From positions 7,027,001-7,091,000 of the forward strand of contig JANTQA010000036.1 of the NCBI GenBank assembly GCA_027625915.1: a stretch of 64,000 nucleotides of DNA, read 5' to 3'. The position numbers were made by a program, and so were the translations under genes. The stretch comes from Anaeramoeba flamelloides. Lineage: Eukaryota; Metamonada; Anaeramoebidae. This document shows, piece by piece, positions 52,220 through 63,939 of this stretch (the first letter of the stretch is position 1; each line of letters begins with the position of its first letter). Below the pieces are notes generated by a model. The model was not told where the DNA came from and ran no database searches. It worked only from the letters and a program-made list of their open reading frames with translations.

Positions 52220-53390
52220 AAGTGCAGTTAGGTTTTTTTGATTTTTCTGTTTATTTGTGATGTGCTCTAGGTTTTTTTGAGGTTTTCTATTTTATTTCGA
52301 AAATCTATTAATTTTCTGTTAGGTTTTTTCGAGTTTTCTATTTATTTGGAAAATCAATAGATTCGAGAGATAAAATAATAAAACCTCAAAAAAACCTAGA
52401 ACACTTCACAAATAAATAGAAAACTCGAAAAAACCTAACGGAAAATTACTAGATTTTCGAAATAAAATAGAAATCCTCAAAAAAACTCAGACACTCTACT
52501 GTGCTCTACAACACTTTACGGTACTTGAATGCGCTTGGAGGCACTTCCTGAAACAAAAAATTTGTTATTAAAGTTTTTATTCTAGCTATAATTTAGGCAA
52601 GATTAAAACTCGTGGATATCTTTTCATGAAAAAAATTAAAATAAAAAATTAATTTTGAAATAAAGACAAGAAAAATAGAAAGAAAAAGAAGAAATAAAAA
52701 GAGATTAAGAAAACAATAAAAGGAAATCTGAGAAAAAGGTTCATTTAATAGTGACCCCAAGTTTTGAATGGGTTGGTGGTTGCTTCATTTTATATCAAAT
52801 TTTTGTGTATCGCCATTGCAATTTATTTTAATAAAGAGATTTGCATATTTGAATAACTATATATCAAATGAAATAGGTTAATTTATCAAATTTTAATTGT
52901 GAACTTTATAGATATATTTTGATATCTCTAAAGTTTTGAGTTTTTAAGAATTTGAATTGGGTTTGAGAATTTTTTTTCTCAGTTGCTTTGATTTTTTTTT
53001 TTTTTTTTAATTTTTTGCGAGTTTCCCAAATCTCTAACTTCGCAAAAAACTAGTTCAAGATACCAACTCTACAGTATTTACCCAGTCAAAGTACCAACAG
53101 AACAGATTGAAATGAATTTTTTTCGATTACTTCATTTCGATTTCAAATATCATGAGTCCATTCAGTTTAAAATTGCATTCGTTCAATAGAGTTCTCCTCC
53201 GTTACATCAATCCAGTTTTATTTGTTTAAGATCTGATCATGATCAAGTAAGTTTATATCTAATCATGAACAAGTCTACTAATTCTTAGAATGATTTTTAT
53301 ATGACTTTTACTTGCTCCGAAACACCTCACAAAAAGCAAAAAGAGGGGGAATTCAAACTACTTAAAAAAGGGGATTTGGAAAAAATAAAA
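52220..53390 (-). mobile_element. Element F copy 2 (inverted relative to copy 1)
   Basis: Hairpin-rich end at 52230-52505 (CTCTAGGTTTTTTTGAGG against CCTCAAAAAAACCTAGA), then TGCGCTTGGAGGCACTTCC, ATATCAAATGAAATAGG, CAAGATACCAACTC, GATCTGATCATGATC and CTCCGAAACACCTCAC, the complements of copy 1 in reverse order. Confidence 0.65.
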
Positions 53391-53500
53391 AGTTAAAAAA
53401 ATAAAAAAATATATTTTATTCTTAATTTTTTTTTCATTTTAGGTTTTTTTTCATTTTTTTTAAAATAATAAATCAATCAAACAATTATAAAAATGTTTAA

Positions 53501-54246
53501 TCAAAATTGGTTTGGATCTTGGAAAGGATTTAACATCATTTCATCACTAAAAAGCTCATCAAAATCTTCCGTTATTTGTGGAAGAGGCGATATATCTTCT
53601 AAAGATGTAATTTCGTTAAAAGGGTTATTAAACGATTGGCTTAATTCTATTGAGTTTATTGAATTCATATTTTCTGTTTTAAAAATTGATTCGATCGAAT
53701 CTATCGAATCTGTTGATTGCTTTGATTGCCTTGATTGCTTTTGTTGGTTTGAACGATTTGAACGATTTGATTTTTTATATTGTTTTGATTGGTTTGATTG
53801 ATTTGATTTTTTAAATTGGTTTGATTGTTTGAATTTTTTTGAATCCATAAATTGCTTAGATTGGGAATTATTATTATTATTATTATTATGATTATGATTA
53901 TTGTTATTGTTATTGTTTGTTAAATGTGATCTTGTGGAAGATGGTTTGTTCCAATACCTGTTCCACCTTGATCCAACCCAACTTGATTTGCCAACAAAAT
54001 CTTGGAAATAGTTTAACATTCCTTTATATGCGTTCCTCTGTGTTTGCAAAATGACTTCGTTGAGTTTTAATTCTTCTTGTTTAAGTTCTTCTTCAATGAC
54101 GGCTTGTTGTAATGATTCTAATTCTTCTTTATGGCGCTGCCTATAACTTTTTTGTGTTCTTTTTTGTTTTGCAAATTTTAGATTTTGTTTATCCACTTTG
54201 GTATTTTCTGTTTTAATTCGTTTCCTTCTTTGTTTATTTTTTTTCC
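53501..54246 (-). CDS. Putative bZIP-like protein, last exon (5' incomplete)
   Basis: About 248 codons from an acceptor (AATTATAG at about 54247-54254) to TAA; the ATG exon was not found. The first internal Met is at 54196. The N-terminal part is strongly basic (QRRKRIKTENTKVDKQ) and continues NLKFAKQKRTQKSYRQR, fitting the N-x3-A-x3-R spacing of a bZIP basic region, followed by a charged helix with leucines at partial heptad spacing (LESLQQAVIEEEL...L). Next are YKGMLNYFQDF, an asparagine run, repeats of SNQFKKSNQS type, and an acidic Ser/Ile end (FDELFSDEMML). The zipper is imperfect (one heptad position is Glu), so nuclear regulator is plausible but not proven. Confidence 0.5.
53850..53920 (-). 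repeat. Poly-Asn coding trinucleotide repeat
   Basis: AAT/AAC-type codons giving a run of about twenty Asn with a few His in the bZIP-like protein. Confidence 0.9.
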
Positions 54247-54599
54247 CTATAATTAATGAGAAGAAAGTCAGAAAATTTTTTTATTTTGTGAATGTGAATA
54301 TTTTATCAAAGTTGAAAAAAGTTATTGTGAATTGAAAAATAAATTAAACAAAATTTTCATTTATCTTTCCAAAATTAAATTTGGATTTAAATGATCTTTC
54401 TCAATTTAAATAATGAGAAAAAAATACTCATATAATATATTGGAGGTGTTAAGAACTAAAGCATTTCCCATAATTAAGTGAACAATTTTAAAATGAAAGA
54501 ACAAATCAAAAAGTAATTCTTTTAAGTTTAATCCAAAGAGAGAGATCGGGAAAATAAGAATGTTTTTTTATTTTTTTTTTTTAAATTAAAATTTTCCCA

Positions 54600-54870
54600 T
54601 TTTTAAAAAACAATTCAAACCAATTAATGCTACTTTAATTTAAAAAAAGAGATTTATTAGATGGTTTTGTATTTGAATTCATGAAAATTTTTTCAAATGA
54701 GTAAAACAAACTAACAATGCTATTGATCCAAAAGATCGTTCAAATATTAGCCTTTTTTCATTTCAACCAAATATTTTCAAAAAGCAACATAATTTTCAAA
54801 TAATTATCAGAGAAAAAAAAAAAAGGAAAGAATTCCAAAGAAGAAAAAGAAAACGAAAATGAAAAAGAAA
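54600..54870 (+). pseudogene. Degenerate duplicate of the 41063 gene's intron and exon 2
   Basis: AATTCAAACCAATTAAT, ACAATG, CCAAAAGATCGTTCAAATAT, then AGAAAAAAA-AGGAAAGAATT follow the order of 41555-41770. The intron part aligns as well as the exon part, so this is a DNA-level duplicate, not a retrocopy. It has no coding potential of its own. An ancient shared repeat is the alternative. Confidence 0.5.
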
Positions 54871-56799
54871 ATATAATTACTTTGGGAAAATCATCAATTT
54901 AATTTTTTTGTTAAAAAATGAGATTTTCAGGAGTTTGGCCTAATATCACAAATTTGTTTTTTTTTTCAGTAATTTTAAGAGTTTGTTAAATTTATAAACT
55001 AAACCATTTTCTAGTTAAAGGGTCTCAAAGGTTGTAATGGGGTGAATGTCATGTGTTTAAAGGGTTTGAATGGATATTAAAAGAAATAATTTTATTTTGA
55101 AAATTATAAAATTGAATCAATGTTTTCATTTTTACTTTTTAACTTTTTGAAAGTAGAAATGTTTAATAAAAATCCTGGATACAATATCTTAATTCTGAAA
55201 CTAAAAACTAGTTACTTCATAATCATTTATCTTTAAAATAGTAGTAAAAAGGGTATTTATTGGCAATTTCAAATTTAAATTTACTGGTAAATTGCTTGAA
55301 ACAATATAATGAATGTTTTGTTAAACACAGCTATTTTAAAAAAGTAGGGCTAAAAGTTTTATAAGTGGTACCCAAACTGTCTTATTCGTCCGTTTTAAAC
55401 AGTTTGATTAACACTTTTGAAAACTTTTTAGTCCTCAGTTTTTTAAAGCATCTGTATCAAATTTTCTTAGATTCATATAAAAATGTGTGACCAAAAAAGT
55501 TTTTCAATTGTTGTTTCATCATTAACTTTCCCATTTTTAATTATTGCAAGACTTTGAAAGTGTTTTAAAGAGAATGCAAAAAATTAATAAGATGGAATCG
55601 AAACACACTGAAATAAAGTTTGGCTTTCTGTTGTGTGAAAAATAATTTTCATTATATTTTCTTTTTCGTTTTCTTTCATTTTTTTCTTTTTCTTTTATAA
55701 ACACAAATTGACCATATAAAACTAAATGCTTTGGATTGAATAAACAATCATTGGAATCATCTTCTTGATGTATTTCATACTAGTCTTTTATTATTAAATA
55801 GTTAGAATTCACATTTTTTGATTTTTTCAATACCAATGTTTTAAATGAGATAAAGTCAGAATTAATAAATAATATTTTATAAAATATTACCACTCTTGGA
55901 ATCATTATTTGGTTGAAGAAACTCTTTATGAAAAAAAAAGGAAAAAAGTAAAAAAGAGTTTTTTGTGCATTCAAGAAAATGAAATGGCAAAAATAAAAAA
56001 AAATTGGTGAACTTGTGATCAAAAGAAACACTACGGTTTGGAGTTATTTTGTTAAATGCGTGATTAAATAGTTTTCATTTTGCATGAAATTTTCTTTGTC
56101 TATAAACATTTATGAGATATCTTTTTCAAAAATACTATTAATTAAAAATTTCATAGGTATTTTTTTTAAAAGTCAGTCTTGATTAAAGAGTTTTCAAAAA
56201 AAAAAAAGAAATGTCTTTTTCACTTTTTCTCATTTTGTTGAAAAAAATGAATTTTCAATTTTTGAAAATTAATTTTTTGCCAAATAAACTCTTACATATG
56301 TGTAAAAATAATTTGTGAATTTTTCATGTTTTTTTGATAAATTTGTGATTTTGAACCGAAAAAAATTAAAAAAAATTAAGTACAAGTATGTGTAATTGTA
56401 AAAATAAGAGATATAAACTCCCAAATACCAAAATTTTACTATTTCTTCGTTCTTCATTCTCAGTAACTATTAAAAAGTTAAATTTAATTTCTTCAACTTT
56501 TGTGAAAAAATGAAGAAAACTATTTTTGAACTAATTTTCAAAAAAAAAAAAAAGCAAAAAAAAAACATATATTTCAGAATTGTTAAACTAAAGAGTGGTT
56601 TTTAATATTGTTTGATAAGATTTTGGTTGATAATGCACATTCTGATTTAAAAGGGAGGGGAAAAATTAAAGCTAAAAATACTTTATGGGAAAAAATTTTT
56701 ATTTGAATTTTTTGTTTTTTACATTTGCTGTGACTTTTTATTCCAAGAGATCAATTTAAATTTGGTTGGCTCACTTTTGTCCCTAAAATTTCTTATATA

Positions 56800-56994
56800 C
56801 AGTCAGTTCCACTTTTAAGACACAAACTTTCAACGAAATTTAAGGGTCAAAAAAATCTCAAATTAAGGCACATTTTTTGGAATAGTTTTTGACTCAAATT
56901 ATTTTACTAGAATTTGAATTTTGTATCTTAATTTGAGATTTTTTTGTCCCTTAAATTTCATTGGAAGTTTGTGTCTTAAAAGTGGAACTGACTG
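56800..56994. mobile_element. Element D copy 5 (best preserved)
   Basis: 195 bp with terminal repeats CAGTCAGTTCCACTTTTAAG and AAAAGTGGAACTGACTG, flanked by TA on both sides. Arms contain AACGAAATTTAAGG and AATTTCATTGGAAG. The clearest reference for the family. Confidence 0.88.
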
Positions 56995-57065
56995 TAAATG
57001 TTATCAAAAATTAATTTTCTTCTGTTTTTTGAAACCAGAACGATCACTGGTACAACAATTCAGTC

Positions 57066-57335
57066 TGAACACTTTTTAACACACACTCTAACTAATCAAA
57101 TAAGGCACAAAAAATATTTTTTATCAGGTCACAATTCTTGAATATAAAACAAATACTTTTTTTTATAGATTATTGTTTAAGTTGAAAACAAAAAAAAAAA
57201 AAAAAAAAAAAAAAGATTGTTTGTTATTTTGGCCAATCTTGTTTTGTGTGTTATTGGGTTTTTTTTGTGCCTTGTATTGATTATTTTGTGTCTAATTTGT
57301 GATCTTATAGTGTGCGCTAAAAAGTCCTAGGACTC
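57066..57335. mobile_element. Element G, foldback MITE-like
   Basis: Inverted arms: AACACTTTTTAACACACACT and AATAAGGCACAAAAAATA on the left; TTTTTTGTGCCTTGTATTG and AGTGTGCGCTAAAAAGTCC on the right. The centre has a 24-nt poly-A. Target duplication not resolved; only one copy seen. Confidence 0.5.
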
Positions 57336-57646
57336 TAACAGGAATAAAAAAAATAAAGAGAGAGAAGATAAGATGAAAAGTTTTTCCCACCAAGGCTCAA
57401 ATACCCTCAGAAACGTGTTTATGAAGAAAATTAAATCGTAATTTCAAAATCAATTCACACCAAAGAGAATTAAGATTCCAGAGGTCAGTTGTTTGACTTG
57501 TTAAAGAGTAAAGAAGGATTCACAATTATTTATTCATAATTTTCAAAATTGGGGTTTGGGAATATGATTTGATTGTTTTATTTTTTATTTTGTCATACTT
57601 GAGGGTTCAAAATCTTATTATTCAAAACAAAACATTCATTTAAAAA

Positions 57647-57724
57647 AAGCCACGATCTTTTAAGAGGAAATAAAAAAAAAATTTTCTTCGAAAAATATGT
57701 AAACGAAGGTAAAGATCGTGGCTT
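57647..57724. ncRNA. Hairpin candidate: perfect 14-bp stem with inner stem
   Basis: AAGCCACGATCTTT (57647-57660) pairs perfectly with AAAGATCGTGGCTT (57711-57724). Inside, CTTCG and CGAAG can form a second stem around an A-rich loop. The stem is GC-richer than its surroundings. It could be a small structured RNA, a terminator or processing signal, or the core of a worn foldback element; no family recognised. Confidence 0.35.
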
Positions 57725-59744
57725 AAAACAAAAGAATTTTCGTTTTTTTTTGTTTAAACACAAAAAAGCAAAAAAATGAAGTAATTTGGTGTATTTGTGG
57801 TTGTGTTCCGAAATTGTTTTTGTTTGAAATTCAAAATTACACCTGGAAAATGAATTTTTTTTTATTTTTTAAAAGCCTACAAAAAAGGTTAAAAAATAAC
57901 AAGAAAAAAGATGGAAGAAAAACAAACTTGAAGACATCAGAAACTCTCGTGTTGTATTGTTAATCAAACAAGTTGTACAAAAAATCAACAAAATTAACAA
58001 AAATGTAAAAAAATGATCCCTCCAAAATTGAGACAATTTAAAGTATTCTATTGATTCCTATTTGAAGACTTTTCAAATAAAATAAAGTAGTTTCAGTCAG
58101 AAACATGAAATTGACTGTTCAAAGAAAATCATTTCTCGCATTTCCAAACTTTATTTTAGTGACAAAATATTAAATTTGACTAGTCACCTATTTTATTTTA
58201 TTTTATTTTGTTTTCTTATTTCGACTCTTCAATATCTTTCATCAAAAATTCCCACTACACTGATGATTTATACTCACAGACAATAAAATATTTATTCTTA
58301 AAGAAAAAGAAAACACTTGTTTATGTCGATAACTTGGATAATGATTTGATAAAAACAAAAAAAACAATTTTAAAGATAAATTTTTTTCGCATTTGAAAAT
58401 TCTATTTAATAAGAGGAATTAATCAAACCAAACGTTTTTATTATTTGTTCGTTTGACAGAAGAGAAAGAAAGCAAAAATTGATCTCTTTTTTAAGAATTT
58501 ATTAGTGATTTTAAAAAAATGGAAAAGAACTCCCACCCTTCTCATAACCACAAGTTATCTTAATTTCCTAAAATGGGGGAGGTAATTTAGTGGTTTTTTT
58601 TCATGGTTTTTCAATCTCACAACAAGTTCTTAGATATTAGTAAGGTGTATAACACTGCTATTGGAATAAATCAGAAAAAATTTTCACTTCATTTTACTTG
58701 TTCTTCTGTTTTTTTAACAAACTTCAATTCCAAAGAAATCGATTGTCATTTGTGATCACAGTTTATTTGGTTTGGTCTTTTTGTATTGAGAGCTTTGAGG
58801 TGAGTAAAAAACAACAAACAACGAAATGGTTCAGAATCGAAAAAAAAGATTGAAAATTGAAAAAGGTTCCTTTTTCAATTTCCAAAATCAAGTTATATTT
58901 TCTTCTTTTGGCTTCGTTTAAAAGTTTTGATGGTATTTTTTCTTATTATGAATCTTATTATTTTTTTCTTAATCTTTAACCTCTCACAAACTATTTCCAA
59001 AACTTTGAATAAAAATTTTCGCATTTTTGAATCTGACTAAAAATGATAAGAGAGTGTGAATAATTTCACCTTTGATATTTTTAGTAACTAATAGTGAATA
59101 CTATAGACTATTCCAAAAAAATAGATTCCTTTTGACAATCTGTCTAAACTTTTTGTAATTGAACATTAATTGTAAGAAATATTTTTCTTAAATTACAAAT
59201 TGACACAAGTTCGAAAAAAGAATTTACTCTCCTTTTTTCAGTTTTTTGGGGTAATTTCAATTTCGAAAAGTTTACAATTTAAATATGATGAGTTCAATGA
59301 AAAATCTCAATCAATCATTGTGTAAATCGATATAAGTACACTCTACGGTATTTGATTATTGATACTCTTTGGAGAAAGCATCAGAAAAAAAATAAGAAAT
59401 TGATTATTTTGTTAAATTTATTTGTTTTTTTTAAATTTCGAGAAATTTTTCTTTTTCACTAAAAACATCAAACAATGAAATCAAACAAACGCCCTGATAC
59501 TGGCAGATTCAAAAAAAGGCACACTCTTTACTTTAGCTTATTTAAATAACAATACTTCAAGTTTATAAAAGTGTTAAACTAAAAGCTTTTCGAAATTTAA
59601 CTTTACAGTGAAAAGAACCACTTAAAAAGCAAGGGACAAATTCTTTTAAACCGATTAGGTGAAGAGAATTGAAATATCAACAAAAAATGGATTACTTGAA
59701 AAGAAATCCTCAAAAACAAAAAAAACTTTGAAAAGGTAAATTAA

Positions 59745-60445
59745 TCCTTAGAAAAAAAGTGAAAAGAGGAAAAATAAGTTCAACATGACTGTTAATTGTT
59801 ACCTTAATTAAAATTGAAAAACAAAAAGTAAAATCAAAACAAAAGAAGAAATAAATCAACTTTAAAGAATTAACTCATTATCTTATTGTTCAATAGAACC
59901 AACAAAAATAATTTTAATCCACTTGATATCAAAAGTTTGAATGTGGTTTCTGAGATCTCAAAAATAGTTGATTTTTTCTACAAATTTTTAATAATTGATC
60001 AACCAAAGAAAAGCCCATTTACCAAAAGATAGTATTCTAAAAAACTTTTGTTCTGTTGAAGTCCTTCATATTGTCTTTACTATTTGTTGCAAAATAAATG
60101 TAACAAAATTTTTCATCATCTTTTCGAAAAAGATTTTATAAATAGATATTACATTTCGAATTTTTAATTGATAAAACGAGCCTAAATTATTAATTTTCCC
60201 TTTAGAATGGAATATTTTTGATGATTTTATTTTGGTTATTTGGATGTGATTTTTGGAAAACTGAATGAAAATTTTGATCTTTTTATTTTAAAATTAATAG
60301 CATCAAAAGATAGTCTTAAAAAAACTATTAAGGTGCTTAGCTCTCCATTTTCCATTTAAAAAACTTTTTTTTCTTTTAATTGATTTTATTCCATTTATAT
60401 TATTGTTTCCAATTAAAAAACTGTTTCTAGTTTTTTTTTCACAAG
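59745..60445. mobile_element. Element C copy 4, decayed and enlarged
   Basis: Matches C3 in inverted orientation from GAAAAAAAGTGAAAAGAGG through GAGATCTCAAAAATAGTTGA and ACCAAAAGATAGTATTC, and ends TTTTTTCACAAG. The 59750-60100 half aligns well; an extra block with a second CAAAAGATAGT motif (60303) explains the larger size of about 700 bp. Confidence 0.6.
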
Positions 60446-60670
60446 AATTTTTAAATGAAAAATGATTTAATTTATTTGGAATAAAATGATAAAAAAAAAT
60501 TCCATGTTAAAAATTCAAAACAAGTTACTGGAAATAATGAAAAGATACTATTTAGCAACACTCAGAGTATATATCATCACGAATTTTATAGTAGTATTAT
60601 AATTTATGATATTTTTTGTTTAATATATATTAACCAAGTACTTATTTTTTGATTTTTTTATTATCCTCAG

Positions 60671-60732
60671 ATTATATATCCTACAAACCAGTAAAAGGAC
60701 CTGGTTTTAGAATCACTGGGCTTGATAAATAA
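60671..60732 (+). CDS. Possible terminal exon of an unseen gene
   Basis: An acceptor (TTTTTATTATCCTCAG) is followed by an open frame YISYKPVKGPGFRITGLDK and TAA. Base composition and sequence look coding against the AT background. No upstream exon with a matching phase was found; element C copy 4 lies just upstream, so a long intron is possible. Family not recognised. Confidence 0.25.
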
Positions 60733-63700
60733 AATAAATGGCTATGTAAAGCGGTTACTAACTTTTTCTTTCTTAAATCAAGAAAAAAAAACCACCAGTC
60801 TATTCTCAACCAGTGTCCCTCAACAATTGATTTGCTTATAATTAAGAACTTCATTTTGTAATGAGCGATAGGCATTTTTTTATTCTAATAAATTTTATTG
60901 TTAACTTTTTGTTGGATTTTATTATTTTTTCAATCCTAGGTCAAAATAATTTTATTAATTTTTTTTTTTATTCTTCATTCGACTCATTCTGCAAATATTT
61001 ATTTTTTCCGATGGAGTTAATCTCTATTTTTTTTTTTTTTTTACCTAAATTTAATAGAGATTGATAATTTTTTATATAATTACATAGATTTAAAAACCCT
61101 GTTTATTTTCAAATATTAAACATATTCAAGATAAGTGATCCATATTTAGAAATTGTTCAAAAAAAAATAATAGAGACCAGTCCCGAAAAAAAATCATTTT
61201 TTTTTTGAGACTATTATAATTTAAAAAATAAAATAATTCCTAAACATCCCCCTTTACAAAATAAAAATATCATATACCCCTTCAAAATAATAAATATTCA
61301 ACTTGATATTTAATCATTTACAATTTTCAAAAGATTTTTAGAATTAAACAAAAAATAAAAAAATATTATGAAAAAGTTGATCAAACTTCAAACTTTAAAG
61401 TTATTTATAACTCAATTCTATCCAATTCCTTTTAATTTAAAGTATATTATTCTAGTTCTCCATTTGAAAATTAGTAAAAAGCCCATTGTAATAATTTTTC
61501 ATTAAAATAAGGAAAATCAATTTTTTTTATTATATAATGCAAAACTATATAAAAAAGCACAATAAGAATCACTCCTAAAACCACTTAAAATGAAAACTTC
61601 AAATAATAAAAAAAAATTATTTTTTCAAGGAAATCACTTGAATTAATCAATAAATTAGCAAAATAGTTTAAATCCTCATTTGTTCTTGATCTTTTTTCTT
61701 TAATAGTCAACGATAAAATATCAATACCCCAGGGTATATTTTAGAATTCAAAACCAATTATCACATCTCCAACTTCTTCGAACTAATAATTTACCCCACC
61801 TCTACTTAATTTGTACCCCCCTATACTTTAATTATTTATCCCATTTTTTTATCCCACCAATAAGAAAATACGGTAATTGAATGAATAAACTATTTACTAA
61901 TAAACATATTTAATAAGTTTTTTTTTTTTTTTTTTTTTTTTTTGAAAGCAGTCTATACCATCCAAATCGACTTTTCATTAAGCAATTTTTTTGCTTTTTT
62001 TTTTTTTTGGAGAATCCTCCCTTTCAAATTCCAATAAAAAAAAATCTTCAAATTCATCAAGTGTATTTTTGTCGATCAGTTGAATACCCAATTTCAAAAT
62101 GATAAAATTGAAAGTTTAAAAAATTTTTTGAAATAGAAACTCAAACATAAAATGATACAAAACATCACAAAACTTTTCAAATTACCAGTCAAGAAAGAAA
62201 AAATCTCAAAAAAAAATTTTTTTTCTGAAAAGGTTGAAAAAGGTTAAAAAAACAGTTTTTAAAACAATAATATTTGAGTTCTGAATTGGCCTAATTTCTT
62301 TAGAAAATCATTTTTTTTTTTCATTCCAATAATTAACTTTTTTTTTATCTTTGGATAAAAATATGGCGATGTATATGGATATGAATTCATGAAATGATTT
62401 TTATTTTGAATTTCGAATTGTATTATAACAAATAAATCAAAAGTGTAATAAAAATATTAAATGATAAAAACCAAAACCATGATTTTATTAATTCTAAACA
62501 TATGAAACCTGTATCGAATATAACATAAACAATATTGTTTTTTTAACAGTAAAGAGAACAAAAATAAAAAAAAAAAAACAAATTATATTCTTTTCTTATA
62601 CCCATTCCAATTTTGGTTACAGAAAAGTAAATGAACAAAAAAAAACAGAAAGTCTTACAAAAATTTAAATTTCAACTTTTTATACTTGAAAATGAGTTAT
62701 TTTCATTAGAAATTTATTTTACATTAATCTTGAAGTTAAAGGTATTTTACATTTTAAAGATTATTGAATCAGCAGCCCCACCCCCACCCCTTCATAAAAT
62801 ACGCACAGAATAAACCAAGTTATTCTATGGTTTGTCAAAATTAATCATAATTTTCTGCATTTGGTAAATTTACATTAACCAGTTATTTTAAGGGTATATT
62901 AATTGAAAATAATCTACAAAAATCCATAGTATGGTAAATGGATACGATTTTATTTTTTATTCGTCTTGTATTAGTCTAATATGGGTTTATATGGAAAAAT
63001 AATCGAAGTTATTTCCCAAAAAAGATCAGTCGATTTATTTTAACATGCCTTTATAAAACTAAATCCCAAAAAACTAATTAAAAATCCAAAATTTTTAATA
63101 ATCATTTATATGTTGACCATAATAATATTTCACTTTGTTTCGTTCATGTGAAATTATATAAATAAAAGATATTAAAATTCCTAATCTCAGTTTGATATAA
63201 TATTTTTAAAAGAAAAAAATTGATGATTATTTTTTTCTTTTTGATAGATACAAATTGGTTTCCTAAGATATTGTTTAATCTCAACACATTTCCAATAGAA
63301 TGAAAACATGTGGCTGGACTTTATTGATTAACAAATACTTTTTTGTCTTTATCATATTTTCAGTTTTTTATTGAAATCGGTTGTACACTCTTTTCTGAAA
63401 AAATAGAGCATATTTTTTCTTGATTTTTTTTTTTGGGAATATTTTGATGAATAATTTTTTTGAAAAAAATAAAAAATCATTGAGCCAACCAGTATTAATA
63501 TTAAACTTAATTTGGTAATGTCAATTAATGGATACTTTCACTGGCGCACACGTGTAAATAAGGAATGTTGTAAAAAAAATTACCCACTTTTTTGGAAATA
63601 CCTTCTAATAAGGTAGATTATTTCTCGATACTCAAAACAATTAAACAAAAAAACAAAAAACACCATAAGAAAATAAAAAAGTTTTTTTATTAATTTTTTT

Positions 63701-63841
63701 TTCCTAGTTCACATTCCAATCCACTTATTAAGTAATTTACCACACCTACCACCTCTTAAAGTGGCTAATAATTTCGAAAAAAGCACAAAAGGTAAAAATT
63801 AGCAAGTCTTTTGGATATTCCATCTTTAAATTTTGAATAAA
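60733..63841. other. Intergenic or intronic, 3.1 kb
   Basis: Contains homopolymer tracts (for example T at 61919-61943), a C-rich patch at 61720-61860 with AATTTACCCC-like and GTACCCCCC motifs, and element A copy 4. No supported gene. Confidence 0.5.
63005..63608 (-). mobile_element. Element A copy 4 (inverted, moderately decayed)
   Basis: Left end TTATTTCCCAAAAAAG (63009) and right end CACTTTTTTGGAAATACCTT (63583-63602). The complement of the A2 left half is well matched at 63495-63535 (AGTATTAATATTAAACTTAA, GGATACTTTCACT). About 600 bp. Flanking TA is not preserved. Confidence 0.75.
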
Positions 63842-63939
63842 TTATTCTTCTTGTTTTTCTAATTCATAAAGGTATTTTCCCAAAAGATGAAGATCATTTC
63901 TTAATTTCCATAGTTTGCGATTCAAAGCATTATTTGTTC
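63842..63939 (-). CDS. Last exon of an unidentified gene (cut by the window edge)
   Basis: Reading from an acceptor (AATTCACAG) the frame gives TNNALNRKLWKLRNDLHLLG, then KYLYELEKQEE and TAA. An in-frame stop just upstream of the acceptor supports it being an exon boundary. The segment looks like an amphipathic helical C-terminus, possibly coiled coil. Upstream exons lie beyond 64000. Family not recognised. Confidence 0.5.

Larger units (their letters stand above)
50610..53500. other. Intergenic, 2.9 kb, between AP4S1 and the bZIP-like gene
   Basis: Contains a long T-rich tract (50868-50943), repeat O copy 2 and element F copy 2. A frame over the T-tract (50714-51061) is mostly poly-Phe/Ser and is not accepted, although its end (50947-51000) is less AT-rich than usual. 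Confidence 0.6.
54247..60670. other. Intergenic or intronic, 6.4 kb
   Basis: Upstream of the bZIP-like exon; part may be its intron. Contains a degenerate copy of the 41063 gene's intron and second exon, element D copy 5, element G, a short hairpin and element C copy 4. No confident gene. Confidence 0.5.

Noticed and set aside
59475-59548. 24-codon frame MKSNKRPDTGRFKKRH and onward
   Set aside because: Short, isolated, no splice partner; slightly coding-like composition is not enough.
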